A stretch of DNA of 64,000 nucleotides from assembly GCA_023078555.1 (NCBI GenBank), contig CM041202.1:2166022-2230021 (forward strand), given 5' to 3'. This stretch comes from Ulva prolifera (Eukaryota > Chlorophyta > Ulvophyceae > Ulvales > Ulvaceae). A model generated the notes under the pieces. That model was given only the letters and a program-made list of their open reading frames with translations, made no database searches and was not told the origin of the DNA. Shown here one piece after another: positions 1 through 12,474 of this stretch (position 1 is its first letter; the number at the start of each line of letters is the position of its first letter). The position numbers and the translations under genes are program-made.

Positions 1-1406
1 CCACCTGATGTAAACAAGTGTATTTTCCTTGTGCACATATTATTCAACATGTCACCCATGGCCAGCTGGCATGCATGTAGCCACGGCGCAGACGGGAGTG
101 ATCATGCTGGGACATGTCTGCTGGAACCAGTGCTGAGAGAGTGCAGACTAGAACGTGGTTGTGCCCTGGGCCGACTGCTGGCGTTCTGCTCAGTTGTCGG
201 GCTGCTCGTTTGAGGCGTGTCGCACGATGTGGCTACAATTGAAATCCGCTAGAGAGAAGAAGCAGATCAGCTTCTCGGTGGGAACCAGGTACGTGAGCAC
301 AGGCGGAATACCAAGGCAGCCTGCATGCCATTGCAACCCACAACCCCCGATCTAAACACCTACTTCCCCGTCTGCATTCTGCAAATGACCTCGTCCTCAC
401 TGACGAGCAGACCACCTCCGCCCTGCAGATCATGATCTGGCGCGCATGTACGCACCGAGGCTGCCAGAGAGGCCATTTCGCGGCGCTCGCCACAGTCTTG
501 GCATCTAGCCAGTGCCACAGATGGCCTGCGCCTGTCAAGTGGTACAATCGCACCACTTGTTGATGGTCAAGTCGGAGAGGCAGGTGGTGCCCGAGGCACA
601 GATAGGAGTTGCACCCCGCAACACAGCGCGCTGCAGCGCAATGCAATTGTGATTAGTCAGGTGAGTACTGCCCTGGAGCGCAGCACCATTGCTGCATCGC
701 GTGCACCCCGGCCACTCTGGTGCAGCACTGCGTCTTCAGCGCCCCCAGCTTCAGTGGCAGTCCACGGTCCTGCATGCATGCATGCTCACTAATGAAAGTC
801 GCTCATGTGTTGCTGGACCACACCCAGTTGTTCGGAGTTGTCAAGGCGGTCCTTTGTATTTCTCAAAGAAGTCTCCCTGTTAAGGAACACTTCCCTCGGC
901 CGTGTTTGGAAGATGACCTGCTGCAGCGAATCTAAACGCAGTCCCATCCATCAGCATGCGAGGACGTGTGCTCTGCTCGAGGGCGGGCGCCTCCCGGGGG
1001 CCATGTGCCCGGCTCGATGGCGGGCAGATGGCCGCGCTAGCCACCCCTCCGCAAAGGCATGCATACGTGTTTCAGGGCTGGCATGGCGATCAGGCTTTGC
1101 AGTAGGGCTGGGAGGCGCCAGTGGACAAGATGGCGCCCTGGCAAGGCCGCACATGTGGAGGATTTACAAACCTGACAAAAAAATTTCCTGTTGAGGATGC
1201 GGCACAGTCAATCCAGATTCGACCTACTTCACAAAGCTGCTGTTGACTTGTGGATGGATGCCGCAGGCGTTTGGGGGTAGTGAAGCTGACAAGGGGCCGG
1301 GGTTGCTGCAGCGTTGCCTGGATCACACCAATTCGTGGTCGCCTTCTGCACCCCGGAAGCATGCGCCGCAACGATCAGGACAAGGACAGGCGCCCGCGGT
1401 TGAGAG

Positions 1407-1440
<34 letters not shown>

Positions 1441-1618
1441 TGAGGCTTGAGGGACATCTGGAATGCTGAGGACTGTCGGAGTGCTGCATAGCACATCACA
1501 CACAACACCTTGCAGCCACATCACATCAGCATGGCCCAGTCGCAGGAGAATTCCATGTCACCATGGCCACTGCGGCACAGTCAGCCTAACAACATCCAAA
1601 GCGACCAACACCACACCT
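1..1618. other. No gene recognised
   Basis: Open frames here are short, lack codon bias and match no family I know. The stretch contains two TGCATGCA-type palindromes (about 68-78 and 768-782) and a long G homopolymer listed separately. Nothing else is supported. Confidence 0.5.
1408..1437. repeat. Poly-G tract, 30 bases
   Basis: An uninterrupted run of about 30 G. It is one of five G or C homopolymers of 20-41 bases in the window. It creates false glycine- or proline-rich open frames on both strands. Confidence 0.95.
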
Positions 1619-1754
1619 TGTGGCAATCCAGTGATATGGCCGCTATACCACTGGATTGCCACAAAAGCAGGGTCCTCTGAGATCTGAGGCTGGCCAGTCC
1701 CCCAGCTTTTGTGGCAATCCAGTGGTATAGCGGCCATATCACTGGATTGCCACA
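1619..1754. repeat. Pair of 45-bp palindromic repeats, inverted to each other
   Basis: Two 45-bp units (1619-1663 and 1710-1754) each begin TGTGGCAATCCAGTG and end CACTGGATTGCCACA, so each can fold into a hairpin. The arms differ at the same two positions in every unit, which gives the unit a direction. These two lie in opposite directions, so the whole 136 bp is a larger inverted repeat. Related copies lie at 6712, 21179, 29256, 46700 and 49300. This resembles a very small MITE or foldback repeat; no coding capacity. Confidence 0.85.
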
Positions 1755-4108
1755 CACCTGCACCAAGCGCACTGGCGAACAACTACTGCTCCAGATCTCA
1801 GAAGTGGTGCATGTAAGAGGGGTGGTAGCCACATGATGCCAAGCTGTCCATGTTGATCCTGGTGGTATGTACCAACAATATATTCACACTCATCTGTTTG
1901 CTTGCTGCTGTCATCCCTCTCATGCTTCAGAGAGACAAGATGAGGAAGGCAGTCATTGAGTGTGCAAGTTACAGGGATGCAATCAGGGTGTCGGTTCCAC
2001 AGCAGATAGACTTGACAAGCCTACCTGGCATAGTGTATGTCATGGAATTGCCGCACAGGCCCCTGAAGCTGCAGGCATGGACCCACACTACAGGCCAGCA
2101 ACCATGGAGCTAATGTAATGAAAATACAAGCACTCCCTGGGCAGCCATACCTTGCATGGCCACGGCCGCACGACCATCAACAGGCGTCAGGCTGTGTCAT
2201 GCCAGCTCCACAGGTGCATGCAAATGCCAGATTGACGCTGAAGGCGCTATCAGCCACCAAGCCCTTCACGAGTTTCAATGCTTCACGAATACACGATGCC
2301 TCACTGTAGCGTGCTGTTGGACGTAATTGCTGGGCAACCACTGCTGCACAGACTGGCAATTGACAAGCTGTATCCGGATCCGTGTTCGACAGGCGCTAGC
2401 GGCACCAGCCCACGCGAGAGGCTGATATCAGCCAATTCGGTGTCTAAAAATGCTTCAGTGTTCTGCATAGACTTGCAGGCACGCTCGGCGCGGTTTTGTC
2501 GAGTCTGTGACTCAGCTGAACATCGTGTTTGCTTGATGCCTGCAAGGTCGCCCTAAGCACGCCCGAAAAGCATATAGTCGCAGTGAAGTATCGGATCACG
2601 TAGCCTGGAACATAGCTGACTTGGAATGTTTGTCGCTGGGCGAGATACCCGAGGGCCGTACGGCCTGATCAGCTTTGGCTGTTGTGTGCCTAGAGCGCCA
2701 GCTCTCACCTGCTGAGGCCCCAATCTTCGCTCGGGACGACGCCTTCTAGCTTCAATGACCAGCCAGGTACTCCCACAACCGAGGCATGCTTGAACCGAGC
2801 TGCAAGGTCTGTCACTGCAAGCGCATTGATTTGTTGACATGCATCGAGAGTGCCGTGGTGCAGGCGCGATCATGTTTCTCCAGGCTATCTACCTTAGTGA
2901 GTGCAATCGCTTTCACCTTACTCTCCCTGACGCCAAACGCTTTGTCAAGAGACACGCCATCACCAAGCTTTCCTCATCCCGTACGTCTTCGCTCCGAGGC
3001 TCGAACCGCTCAGCAGGTGCGTTGCAACAGAAAACGCTCAATATTACTGTGGAGATGCTGCTGTTCAGCAAGTGTGAACCAATACGAAGCTTGATACTCC
3101 GGTCAGTCAACTCTGAGCGCGCCATGGTCGGTTACTGTTCAGCATGCATGAATCGTGATGCTTTGTCGGTTCCATGGAATCCCACATCCTGGCGCATGCA
3201 CAGCAGATCTGTCCGCGGGTTTCCGCAGCTGCGCGCAGATGAAGACTGGAGGTGCTGGAGAGGCCCAAACTTGACACTGTTGGCCAATCGCATGGCAGGC
3301 CCAAACTTCACACTCGCAGGTGTCATTGCGCGCGTGGCGCCATGCATGCATGCTTGTCTCAGTGTACTGTGTGAATGCGGACTGTTTGGTTCTAGATCTG
3401 AATGCTCTCAGGTCTTCTATCTACCCTCCTCTTGACTCATTCAGCGTGGTACACCACACTGCTCACCCTGAAATACACAATAGCATATTCGGTCACTTGT
3501 CTAGATGGTCACCATCTACACGGTGTTCTTGCGTTGATCGTCTCGAGTCGGTCATGCATGAGCCCAAGATGGCATCCCCATCTCACCAGCAACGACCATC
3601 CCCCAAGCAGCCATCCTTAGCCAGACTGAAGGCTACACTGAAGGCTGGCTTCGCCAGTGCGCAATGCCGATTGCGTCCTTAGAGCTGCGATATAGGATAC
3701 GTTGCATGTACCCTCATGCTGCACACGCCGCACGCTCTGACCATACAGCTAGGCCATGCTGTGAATCATCGACTCATTCCGACAGGCGAAGCCATCCCCC
3801 GGTCCGGGCCATGTAAGCGAAAGCTCTGCAATGGAGGGGAACATCGTAATTGCCCTCATGAATGGCCTGCCTCAAAAGGAGGAATTGCCAGCGCCACCCG
3901 CATTATCTTAAGCCAGTCACAGCTTGTACCCCGTCGGCATGTGCATTCGCGCTGAGAACCTCTGATCAACATGCACCGGCCGATAGCGACGTTGACCCTT
4001 TCCACAGAGGAGGTTTGTTTGAGCGTCTTCTCTGAGCTTCTGTTTCTTCTCACAACGACAGCACAGACAAACGGCGACGAGGGCACACATGCAAACGTGT
4101 ACAGGGTA
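1755..4108. other. No gene recognised
   Basis: No open frame in this stretch shows a recognisable motif or a coherent exon chain. Several TGCATGCA palindromes occur near 3144, 3342-3356 and 3552. An upstream exon of the beta-helix gene could lie at the right end but I cannot define it. Confidence 0.4.
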
Positions 4109-4176
4109 TATCGACAGCCGCAATCGGCAGCGCTGCCGAAGGTGACCGCGAAGATGGCGCCGCCAGCGCGGACATC

Positions 4177-6542
4177 ATGCTGGTGCCATGGCCGCCGTGG
4201 CCGTCGTGGCCGCCGGCGCGAGGGAGGGGTCTGCGCGTCGAGGCCGCCGCGGAGCGGTACGCGCTGGTGGCCACTGCTGTGGAACTTCTGGCCGCTGTGG
4301 AGCAGGGGACCCCCCACATCCGCATCACGGGCCACATCGACCTCACACGGACCGCCGTGACGCCCCTCGACTTCCAGATCCGCATCCTTTCATCCATCAA
4401 ATCGATCACGGTACGTGCCTCTCGACAGAGCCGCATTCTGCCCCTGCTGCGTGCTGGGCCACTGCATTGCTGCACTGCTCTTACCGGGGGTTGGTCCGGA
4501 GTGATCATGGCTATCAGTAGCCATGCGTGCTTGCACAGACTTCCTTGGGGAGTGTACATGCATACGTTCCCGCAGGGGTGTATAGTGTCGCCCCGATGCG
4601 ATGGGGCCCGGGTTACGCTGGCGGCTGAGGCGGCATGCATGTGCAGGGAGCGTGCACCGAGGCGCCAGTGCTGCGGGACTTCAACCTCAAGCCCGAGGCG
4701 CCGCTGCTGCCCCTGGAGCGCGGCCAGTGTCTACTGGTGACCCAGTCGGGCCTGCTCAAGAGCGCCTCCGGGCCGCTGTGGCTCGACAACCTCTACATCC
4801 GCCGCGAGCTGCCGGCGCCGGAGGCCGAGGTGGCCGCCGCCGCCGTCGACGCGGAGCTGTCGCCGCTGGTGGTCACGGACAAGCCGGAGGGGCTGCTGTG
4901 GGCGACGGGCGTCGTGTTCCAGGGCGACGGCGCGGGCGGCGCGGCGGCGGTGGAGATCTTGTCGGCCGCGTACTTTGACCGTGCGGCCCCCTGCATGCAT
5001 GCGCTGCGCTGGACGCGAGGAGCTTCCCCCGCAGATCACCCTCATTGTGCTGCATGTGTATCTCCCAGCTCTTTCCAGAGGCCCCGAGCACTCCACCACA
5101 TCCATGCTGCCGACCTCCGCTGCTCCTCGCGACCGCGGCGGCGAGCTTGCGTGGCAACAGGTACATGCTTTTGGGAATTAAGATGATCGAAATGCATGCC
5201 TTGCGGACAACATACATCGGCGTCGCTGTGTCTAGGGGCTCTTGCTGTCCCTCTGCAGGCCATGTCAATTCTCGGGGGAAACGGTGTTGTGATATGTGGC
5301 CCCGCTCGACCCAGGGCTCGAATCACATATGCATGTTGGGACGGGCGCGCGCTCCTGCAGGCTGCAAGTTTGCAAACTTCGGCGGCGGCAGCGTGCCGGT
5401 GCTGCTGTACGGAGGCAGCGCCAGCGTCAGCCTCGAGCGGTGCACGTTCGTCCGCAACAGCGGGCCCACCGCGGCCGACGGCGCCCGCAGCGGGCTCGTC
5501 GTCCTGTCCGGCAGCGGCGGCGGCTTCGTGCGGCTGGAGGGGTGCACGTTTGAGAGCAACGCGGTGGACTACGTGGCGGTGGACGACAGCGACATCGCGT
5601 CGGGGCGGATTTTCGCCGACAACGCGGAGGTGTGTGTGTGTGTCGATCACCGTGTTCATGACTGGGAATCGATGCTTGCATTCTGTTTGTCTGGTACCAG
5701 TTGACTCTTTTGCGGACTCAATTGAATCTGGATTTACTGAGCCGTATCTTACGAGGACGTTGGCAACTCCGAATGATCGGGACCGCATGCTGTAACATGT
5801 TCTTGACCGTCTTGATCGTGTGTAACATGTTCATGACCTGCCGCAGCAGCCACAGCACGCGTCACGTGCGGCGGCCTTGAAATGCATGTGTTGCAGCACA
5901 CCAGCGTTGTGTGCCGGGTGGCCTAGGGTAACTGGGGCCCCAGGACATGGGCTGGTGGATGTCTCAGTCGGATGAGACGTCGCACGAGCAGATGAGGTGC
6001 TCCTACATCGGTATGCATATGCAGTTCAACATTGGTATGCATGATGTCACAGGCATGCACGTGTACATGTGCACACGTTGGAGTGAGGGAAAGCACGGCC
6101 TCAACAGGCCTCGACAGGCCGGCCTCGAGCCTTACACAGCAGGGCATCGGAGCCGGCTGGGGTGAGGAGTGTGGACGGCCGAGAGCGCTGCGTTTAACTG
6201 TTTTAATGCGTGGACCTTAGGGAAGCGAAGCACAGCCACGCATGGACCACCTCACTGTGCAAGGGCGGCGGCGCTGTGGTTTTCGTACGGTTGACTGGAG
6301 GTGGATCACCCACCTCAGCATGTGGGCCCCGATAATCCAAGGAGTTCAATACCCGTCAAGGATGTGGCTGCAGAAACTGATTGTGCGAGTTGCTGTGCTC
6401 CAGTGACAACGCGGTGGTGGCGATGCAGATGGGCATGTGGAGGGCCGCGACGCAGGAGGTGCTGTTTGCGCGGCCGCTGGCGGAGGCGGAGGCCATCGGC
6501 TTCGTGGACGACGAGTGGCGCTGGTTCCCGCTCACAGTTGAG
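4177..6542 (+). CDS. Beta-helix (pectin-lyase-fold-like) protein, partial multi-exon model
   Basis: Exons whose splice phases agree: 4177-4410, 4647-4980 and 5361-5629. Less certain are 5944-6010 (or ending at a GTGCTC donor near 5991) and a last visible exon of about 6400-6542. The first exon may start upstream, near 4109 after an AG. Text such as PHIRITGHIDL, LWLDNLYIRR, SLERCTFVRNSG and VRLEGCTFESNAVDYVAV shows the short hydrophobic rungs typical of right-handed parallel beta-helix proteins. The order (GTPHIRI opening, a CLLV turn, then LWLDNLYIRR and CTF rungs) is what I associate with algal secreted proteins of unknown function. No catalytic residues can be assigned. Donors are GTACGT, GTGCGG, GTGTGT and GTGCGA. 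Both the true start, with any signal peptide, and the 3' end are unresolved. A palindromic repeat lies 170 bp downstream. The fold is inferred from the rung pattern alone. Confidence 0.55.
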
Positions 6543-6711
6543 GTGCGACACGGCTGCACCTGCGCAATGCATATGCCTGTATGTGGCTGCCGTGGGCGGG
6601 CGCCTGTGCGGCGGCTGCAGCACGCGCACCCGTTTGCTGCGGGCATCAGTCTATGCCCACGCTTCCGTGCACGGGTCTCTTGCCAGCGGCGGGCTAGACT
6701 GCTGCGGACCG

Positions 6712-6751
6712 TAATCCAGTGGTACAGCGGTCATATCACTGGATTGCCACA
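6712..6751. repeat. Palindromic repeat, slightly end-truncated
   Basis: A copy of the 45-bp palindrome family, in the same direction as the 1710 unit. The left end has lost the TGTGGC start and the arms carry a few changes (TACAGCGGTCATATCACTGG). It lies just downstream of the last visible beta-helix exon and may be in its last intron or 3' UTR. Confidence 0.7.
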
Positions 6752-8784
6752 GTCGCCGGCCGCTGCTGGCCACGAGTTCCAGAGTGGGAGATGTGCGAGC
6801 ATGATGTGGTGCTCATCATATGGACGGATGTCCGTTGCTTGTGGTTCATGCGGGAGTGGTGTCGTAGACAGAGAGGGCAGCGCAGCATGGCCCTGTGAGG
6901 AGCTGCTCCGCCATTGTGGCTGTAACTGATTCCTTGGTGGAGAGATGCCCTGAGCTGTCTGTCTGTATGCACACACAAAGGACAGAGGCGGAGCATGCTG
7001 CCGGTTCTCTATGTATGTAGTTACAACGGAGAGAGGCCGGGCATCGAGCCATTGCTAGGAATTCACACGCAAATCCACTCATTCACCAGTTCCGTGCACG
7101 CCCACTACGGGCAAGTGCACTGCACATGAGAAACCACAAAAGCGTCTTCACAATTTGAAAAAAATGTATGCACGTATGCGTATTTTCATAGCCATGTCCA
7201 TGTGGACATTGATCATTCCGGACCCCGGGGCCGTCCCTGTACAAGGGCGTAAATGATGGTCAGTCTTTTGCCGGCCGCACCGGGCTGCTGGGTGCAGTGT
7301 TTGGGTGCCGGCTGCAGAATGCCATTGATCAGGATCCATGCCTTGGCCCTTGCTGCGAGTGAGGTGGCGTTGGTGAGTTGTGCAGCGGGTGCAGGAGGCG
7401 GCTGCTGCGAGGGACCTCGAGACGACACGGATAGGCTGCCTCGTGCTGTTCTCTGGCATGTTGGCGGCGCTTGTTGCAGATCACTTGGTACTGTGAGTGA
7501 GGTTGCGGTGCCTGGGCCGTACTGAAATCTTCTGCAGCAGCATGCGCATCATGAAGGCATTGAGAAGGCATAATGAAGGCGAATGCTCCAAGGGTGACCT
7601 GTGGAGCCATTACAGGAGCAGAAGCCCCACTGACCTGCGGGTTGCAAAGATCATGACCCGCAGGCGTAGCTGACATTGATTTGATCGAACTGCGAAATCT
7701 CTCAGATCTGAATCTGTTGCAGATACAACAGCAGCGCTGTGTGCTGGACATGGCTGGCTCGACCACACAGACAGTCAGCGCATATGCTGCACCAGCCCTC
7801 CCATGCAATGCATGCAGCACGGCCTCGCACGTTCAAATCAGTATGCGCATACAGCGGTCCGGTGGTGACAGGTATTACGCCTTCTCCCTGCCACGAGAGG
7901 GGATCTGACCACGAGCACGCAGCGTCAGCGACCGCTCCATCACAGCTCGCCTTTATTATTACCAGAAAAGCCGAATTTTCGCAGTTCTATTGCTGATCGG
8001 ACAGCATCTGTGCAGCAGCGGAGCTGCAATGCTGAGACGCGAGTTGTAAGCGCTGAGAGCTCCCTGATCCAGCAGACATATCCTGTGAGAATATTCCGCA
8101 ACAAATTGTGACCCTCGCTCACCGTGATAAAATCAAAAGATCACTGCTGGTGCGGATATGTAGTTCCAGACGATTGGTGTTCATACCACTTGGGTAGGCC
8201 GGTGGACCAATCGATTAGTAGTAAGGGTCTCCTTGCAGGATACAGCTGCAATTGCCTCGCGCCTGTACAGGCGTCGCAAGCAACCCGAGAAGTTCGTAGG
8301 TTGACGTAAATTCGGCCTTCGCGCCAGTGCATTCAGATCTCTGAGTGCACTGGGTTGGATGTGTTGTAAACCGCGATCTGCCAGCTTGATCAGATGTGTG
8401 TGGGTCCCCGTAGCCACAGTCAGACGCGGCCAGAACGGAGCTCTGGCGAGGCCAGACTTCACGGACCGGGAAGTGCCAAGTCAAACTCAAAGGCATGGGC
8501 TCTTGAATTTCCGACGCTGTGGATCGTGCCGTGACGGGTATTTGTTGTGGATTTCTGCTCGAGCGAAGACTCAGCTTTGTACGGGCATGCAGCGGACAAA
8601 AATTGTGTGTTTGATGCATGAATTGAACGATCGTTGCGAAGGCACCAAAACAACACAGACAAACAAACGCTCATGGCACGCCGCACTTGCAACACACCGT
8701 CCACGTGAACTCAACGCGCATCACTTGTGCGCGAGTTGATGCTCCCATGGATGCTTGAAACAGCTACAATAGACTCGCATCGCG
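6752..8784. other. Mostly no gene recognised; upstream region of PEPC
   Basis: Apart from one weak minus-strand candidate exon (7213-7404) I see no coding signal. The part next to 8785 must hold the PEPC promoter and 5' UTR, but no TATA box or other element stands out. Confidence 0.4.
7213..7404 (-). CDS. Weak candidate 3' terminal exon, unknown protein
   Basis: Read on the minus strand after a good acceptor (TCGCAG), 63 codons run to a stop and read smoothly: QPPPAPAAQLTNATSLAARA followed by KAWILINGILQPAPKH. Composition is like the true exons of the window. I could not chain it to an upstream exon with confidence and do not recognise it. It may be a chance frame. Confidence 0.22.
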   Translation of the reverse strand, partial: QPPPAPAAQLTNATSLAARAKAWILINGILQPAPKHCTQQPGAAGKRLTIIYALVQGRPRGPE

Positions 8785-11700
8785 ATGGGAGATTTTGTGA
8801 CCAACAGCCAGAAATCTCTGGCTTCTCTGCATGATCACTGTGAGCTACTGAAGAACGTCTTGCATGACGTGCTGCGGCTGGAGGTTCCAGACAAGCTGGA
8901 GGAAGTACGCTGAATCACTGTTCACATGTGACTTGAGACACGCTGATCGGTTGCGTAGCTGACTCGCCTAGAAACCATTGGTATGTATTCGGGAGAATAG
9001 TTGATGCTGGCTTGTGGTGTTTACGCTTCATGATGAAATCCTCGCGCAGGCTGAGCGTTTGCTTGCGCTGTCCAAGGCGGCCGTGGATCTGAAGGTTTCC
9101 GGTGAAACGGTGCGATCATCTTCAGACTCATAAATTAGTCTCTATACAGGCCATGTGGTAGGCATGAGCTTGAAACGGTCTCCGCCGTTGCTGACAGTGA
9201 CTCGGGAGGCACATTGCTACTCCTCACTTAGCGCTGCTGCCCGCATTACTCACCCCGATAGACGTCGTATAACCGTTTTTTCATTTCATTGCTTGGTATG
9301 AGGGCGTCCAGAGTCTTGGTGCACAAAGTTCACTTGAACACTGCAGCGATTCAGCCCTGCTATCCATGCTTTGAACCTGCCCCCGCCTCGCGCGGGCAGC
9401 AACGTCGTCACTCTCTACAAGACGTGCATTATTTCAGCTCATGCAAGTCTCGTCACGACCAATGCTTGCCATGGCGTGTTTTGAGTTCGGTCTGGCCATG
9501 GCACCTGTGCTTGCTCTGGTAGCTTTCACACCCTCGCTGTGACCACAAGAACGTGCAAATCTGCACAGACGTAGTGAATTCAGGTGTGCAGGAGCTGTAT
9601 GGCGTTCTAGTGTGCACTGTGACACAACTGAATTTGGCACGTCAACTGCCACCAAAGATGCCACAGCCCTGAATTTCATGATCAGCATGCAGGATGGGTC
9701 TGAGCACCTCAAGGCTATGCTGCAAGAAAAGCTGGCAAGTCTTCCCCTGGCGGAGGCAAAGCTCATAGTCAGGATGTGTGGCCACTACCTGAACCTCACA
9801 GCCATTGCAGAGCAGCACTACATGTATGCCCCTCCACCGCGCTTGCTCCAGATGATCCCGACCCATCGCAATTATTTTGTTAGTACCTATCCCTCTACAG
9901 CCTTGTCCGCCAGAACAATGCCTGTGCGATGCACAGGCCACACAAGCTGGTGCAGCACCGAACAGCCGCGCTGGCCTTCCAGTGCCGCTCAGTGGGCTGC
10001 ACCAGTAGCCATCTACATAACAGTCATGCCCATATAGGAGACTGTCGCAGAAATTCACGAGCTTCATGTGTCCCCAGTGTATTACACCTCTTCTGGGCAG
10101 TGTGGAGTGCATGTCTCATAGCGCGGTCGGCGGTCTCCTGGAGCCAGACCGGCGCTCCTGGCCATGCCGCGAAACCTCAGCTTTCCTGAGCCTCGCTTCC
10201 CCACTGCTGCCCCAAGTGCCCAGCTCTCGGACCTCACCATATCCCACGCATTGCACTGCAGAACGGACTGCTCACGGGCACCCGACTACGAGTTCTCGCA
10301 CCAGGCCACGTTTGACCGGCTCCTAAAGGATGAGAAAACAACAGAAGATGCGATCTACCAGTGCCTGTGCTCACAGGTGCACCTCCACCAGCCTGCACAT
10401 GCTGTACCATCCCCTTGAGAAACCTCACGGTATCCAGAATGCGGCACCTCATCAAAGCCTATCGCTTCCCCTCTAGCCACCCCCTGTCTCCCTGCAACTG
10501 GACCCATCGGATTGCCTACCTCAGCTCGCCCCCTATGCATAGAGCCCCCCCCTTCCCTGAAGCTGCCTCTTGCACATCCCAGACACCCATAATCAGGCCC
10601 AGCCTCCAGTGTCGCTCATACAATTGGCCATGGTCCCCGAGCGCAGCCCACCCTGGGTGCCCTTGGCCTGCGGACACACAAGCGCAGGGAGGTTGCTACT
10701 CGTGTGCCGCCTGACCCCCCCCGGCGCCGCTGCAGCCCGTGGAGATCGTGCTCACGGCCCACCCGACGCAAGTCATGCGGCGCAGCCTGCAGCACAAGCA
10801 GTGCCGCATCGGGCAGCTTCTGCACGACCTCGACCGCGCCGCCGCCGACGTGTCGGCCGCCGGCAGCGGCGCGCGGGACGAGGTCGTCAAGTCCATCTTC
10901 CGCGAGGTCATGGCGACGTGGCAGACGGACGAGATCCGCCGCACCAACCCGACGCCCGAGGAGGAGGCCAAGTCCGGCCTCCACATCCTCGAGCAGAGCC
11001 TCTGGACCGCCATCCCTGCGTGCGCATCCCCAAACCCCCCTGAATAGCGGATGCGCTGACTTGCGCGACAACCAAGACCTAGACTTCTCTCTGCTCTTGT
11101 CTCCCTGCCACGACAATTACCGTTTTTAGGCCTTGTTCCAGCTCCCCCCTCCTCCCCCCCCGCTTAGTTTTCCTGCCGGAAAGGATTCCTGATCTCCTCC
11201 GCCCGGCTCTGTGCCTGTGCTGCTGCTGCACAAAGTGTGCTGTGCCCGTTTGGTTGAACGGTGTGGTCCTTTCCCCCCCACTTTCGTGATCCTGTTCCCG
11301 CCCCCGCCCCCGTATCTCGATGCTGGAGCTGACGGCGCGGCGCGTGCAGGTACCTGCGCAAGCTGAACGCCGACGTGTACCAGATCTGCGGCCGCGACCT
11401 GCCGCTCGACTGCACGCCGATCCGCTTCGCCTCCTGGATGGGCGGCGACCGCGATGGCAACCCCAACGTCAAGGCCAAGGCACGCCCCACCTGAACCTCA
11501 TCCCACGCTCAAGATGTATCCGATTGCCGGTCCCACTTCCTGTTAGATCAGCACCATTCCAGTATCCCGAGGTTATTGTGCAGCCATCGATGTGCATGTG
11601 TGAACACCCCCCAGTGTGCGAGCGCCGTGTGTGAATCTTGCCTGATGTGGGTGACGGTGGCTGTGGCTACAGGTGACAGAGAGCGTGGCGCTGCTGTCGC

Positions 11701-12433
11701 GCTGGGTCGCGGCAGACCTCTTCGCGAAGGAGATCGAGATCCTGCAGTTTGAGCTGAGCATGTCCCGCTGCAACGTTGACCTGTGGCAGCAGGTGGAGGC
11801 CGTGCGCAACCGCCCCAAGAGCGATGGTGCGCCCTCACCGTCTCCGCACCACCATGCATGCACCGCATGCAACACATGGCCGGACGGCGGAATCGGCGCA
11901 GAGGAAAAACTCCCGGAAACAACTACGCTGCACAGACTGGCAGGGGCGGTGCCATCACCTCGTGGGACTGGTCGCTTGTGCTCGGCAATCGCAGCGCCCC
12001 AAGCGGCTGTCACACAAGGCAGTGATCAAAGCTCAGCTCCGAACAATGGAGTCCCCAGCTAGACCTGTCGCTATGTAGCCGTGCATACACGATGTCAGAA
12101 CACGTCGCCACGTGACGCTGCTGGGTATGCGATTGCCACCGCCACCCTCTCAGCGTCACCCTCGTGTCGCCGAAAGCCCCATGGCAAGCCGCTGTGCAGC
12201 TCCCAACGCAAGAGGAGGTAAGCAGCTGCCGGCGGGCATGATCATCGAGCCGAGCTCCGTCACGAACCACCCCGTCAACGCCAGTGCGCTGTCCACGCTG
12301 CACATGCATGCGGAGCTCGGGCCGGACTCGCTACAGGAGCTCGCATACTCGGACGAGAACGCCGCGCTCGCCAAGACGCCCAAGTTCCATGCCGCCGGGC
12401 CGCCGGGCGTCGTCTCTGGTCCCTCTGAGTGCG

Positions 12434-12474
<41 letters not shown>

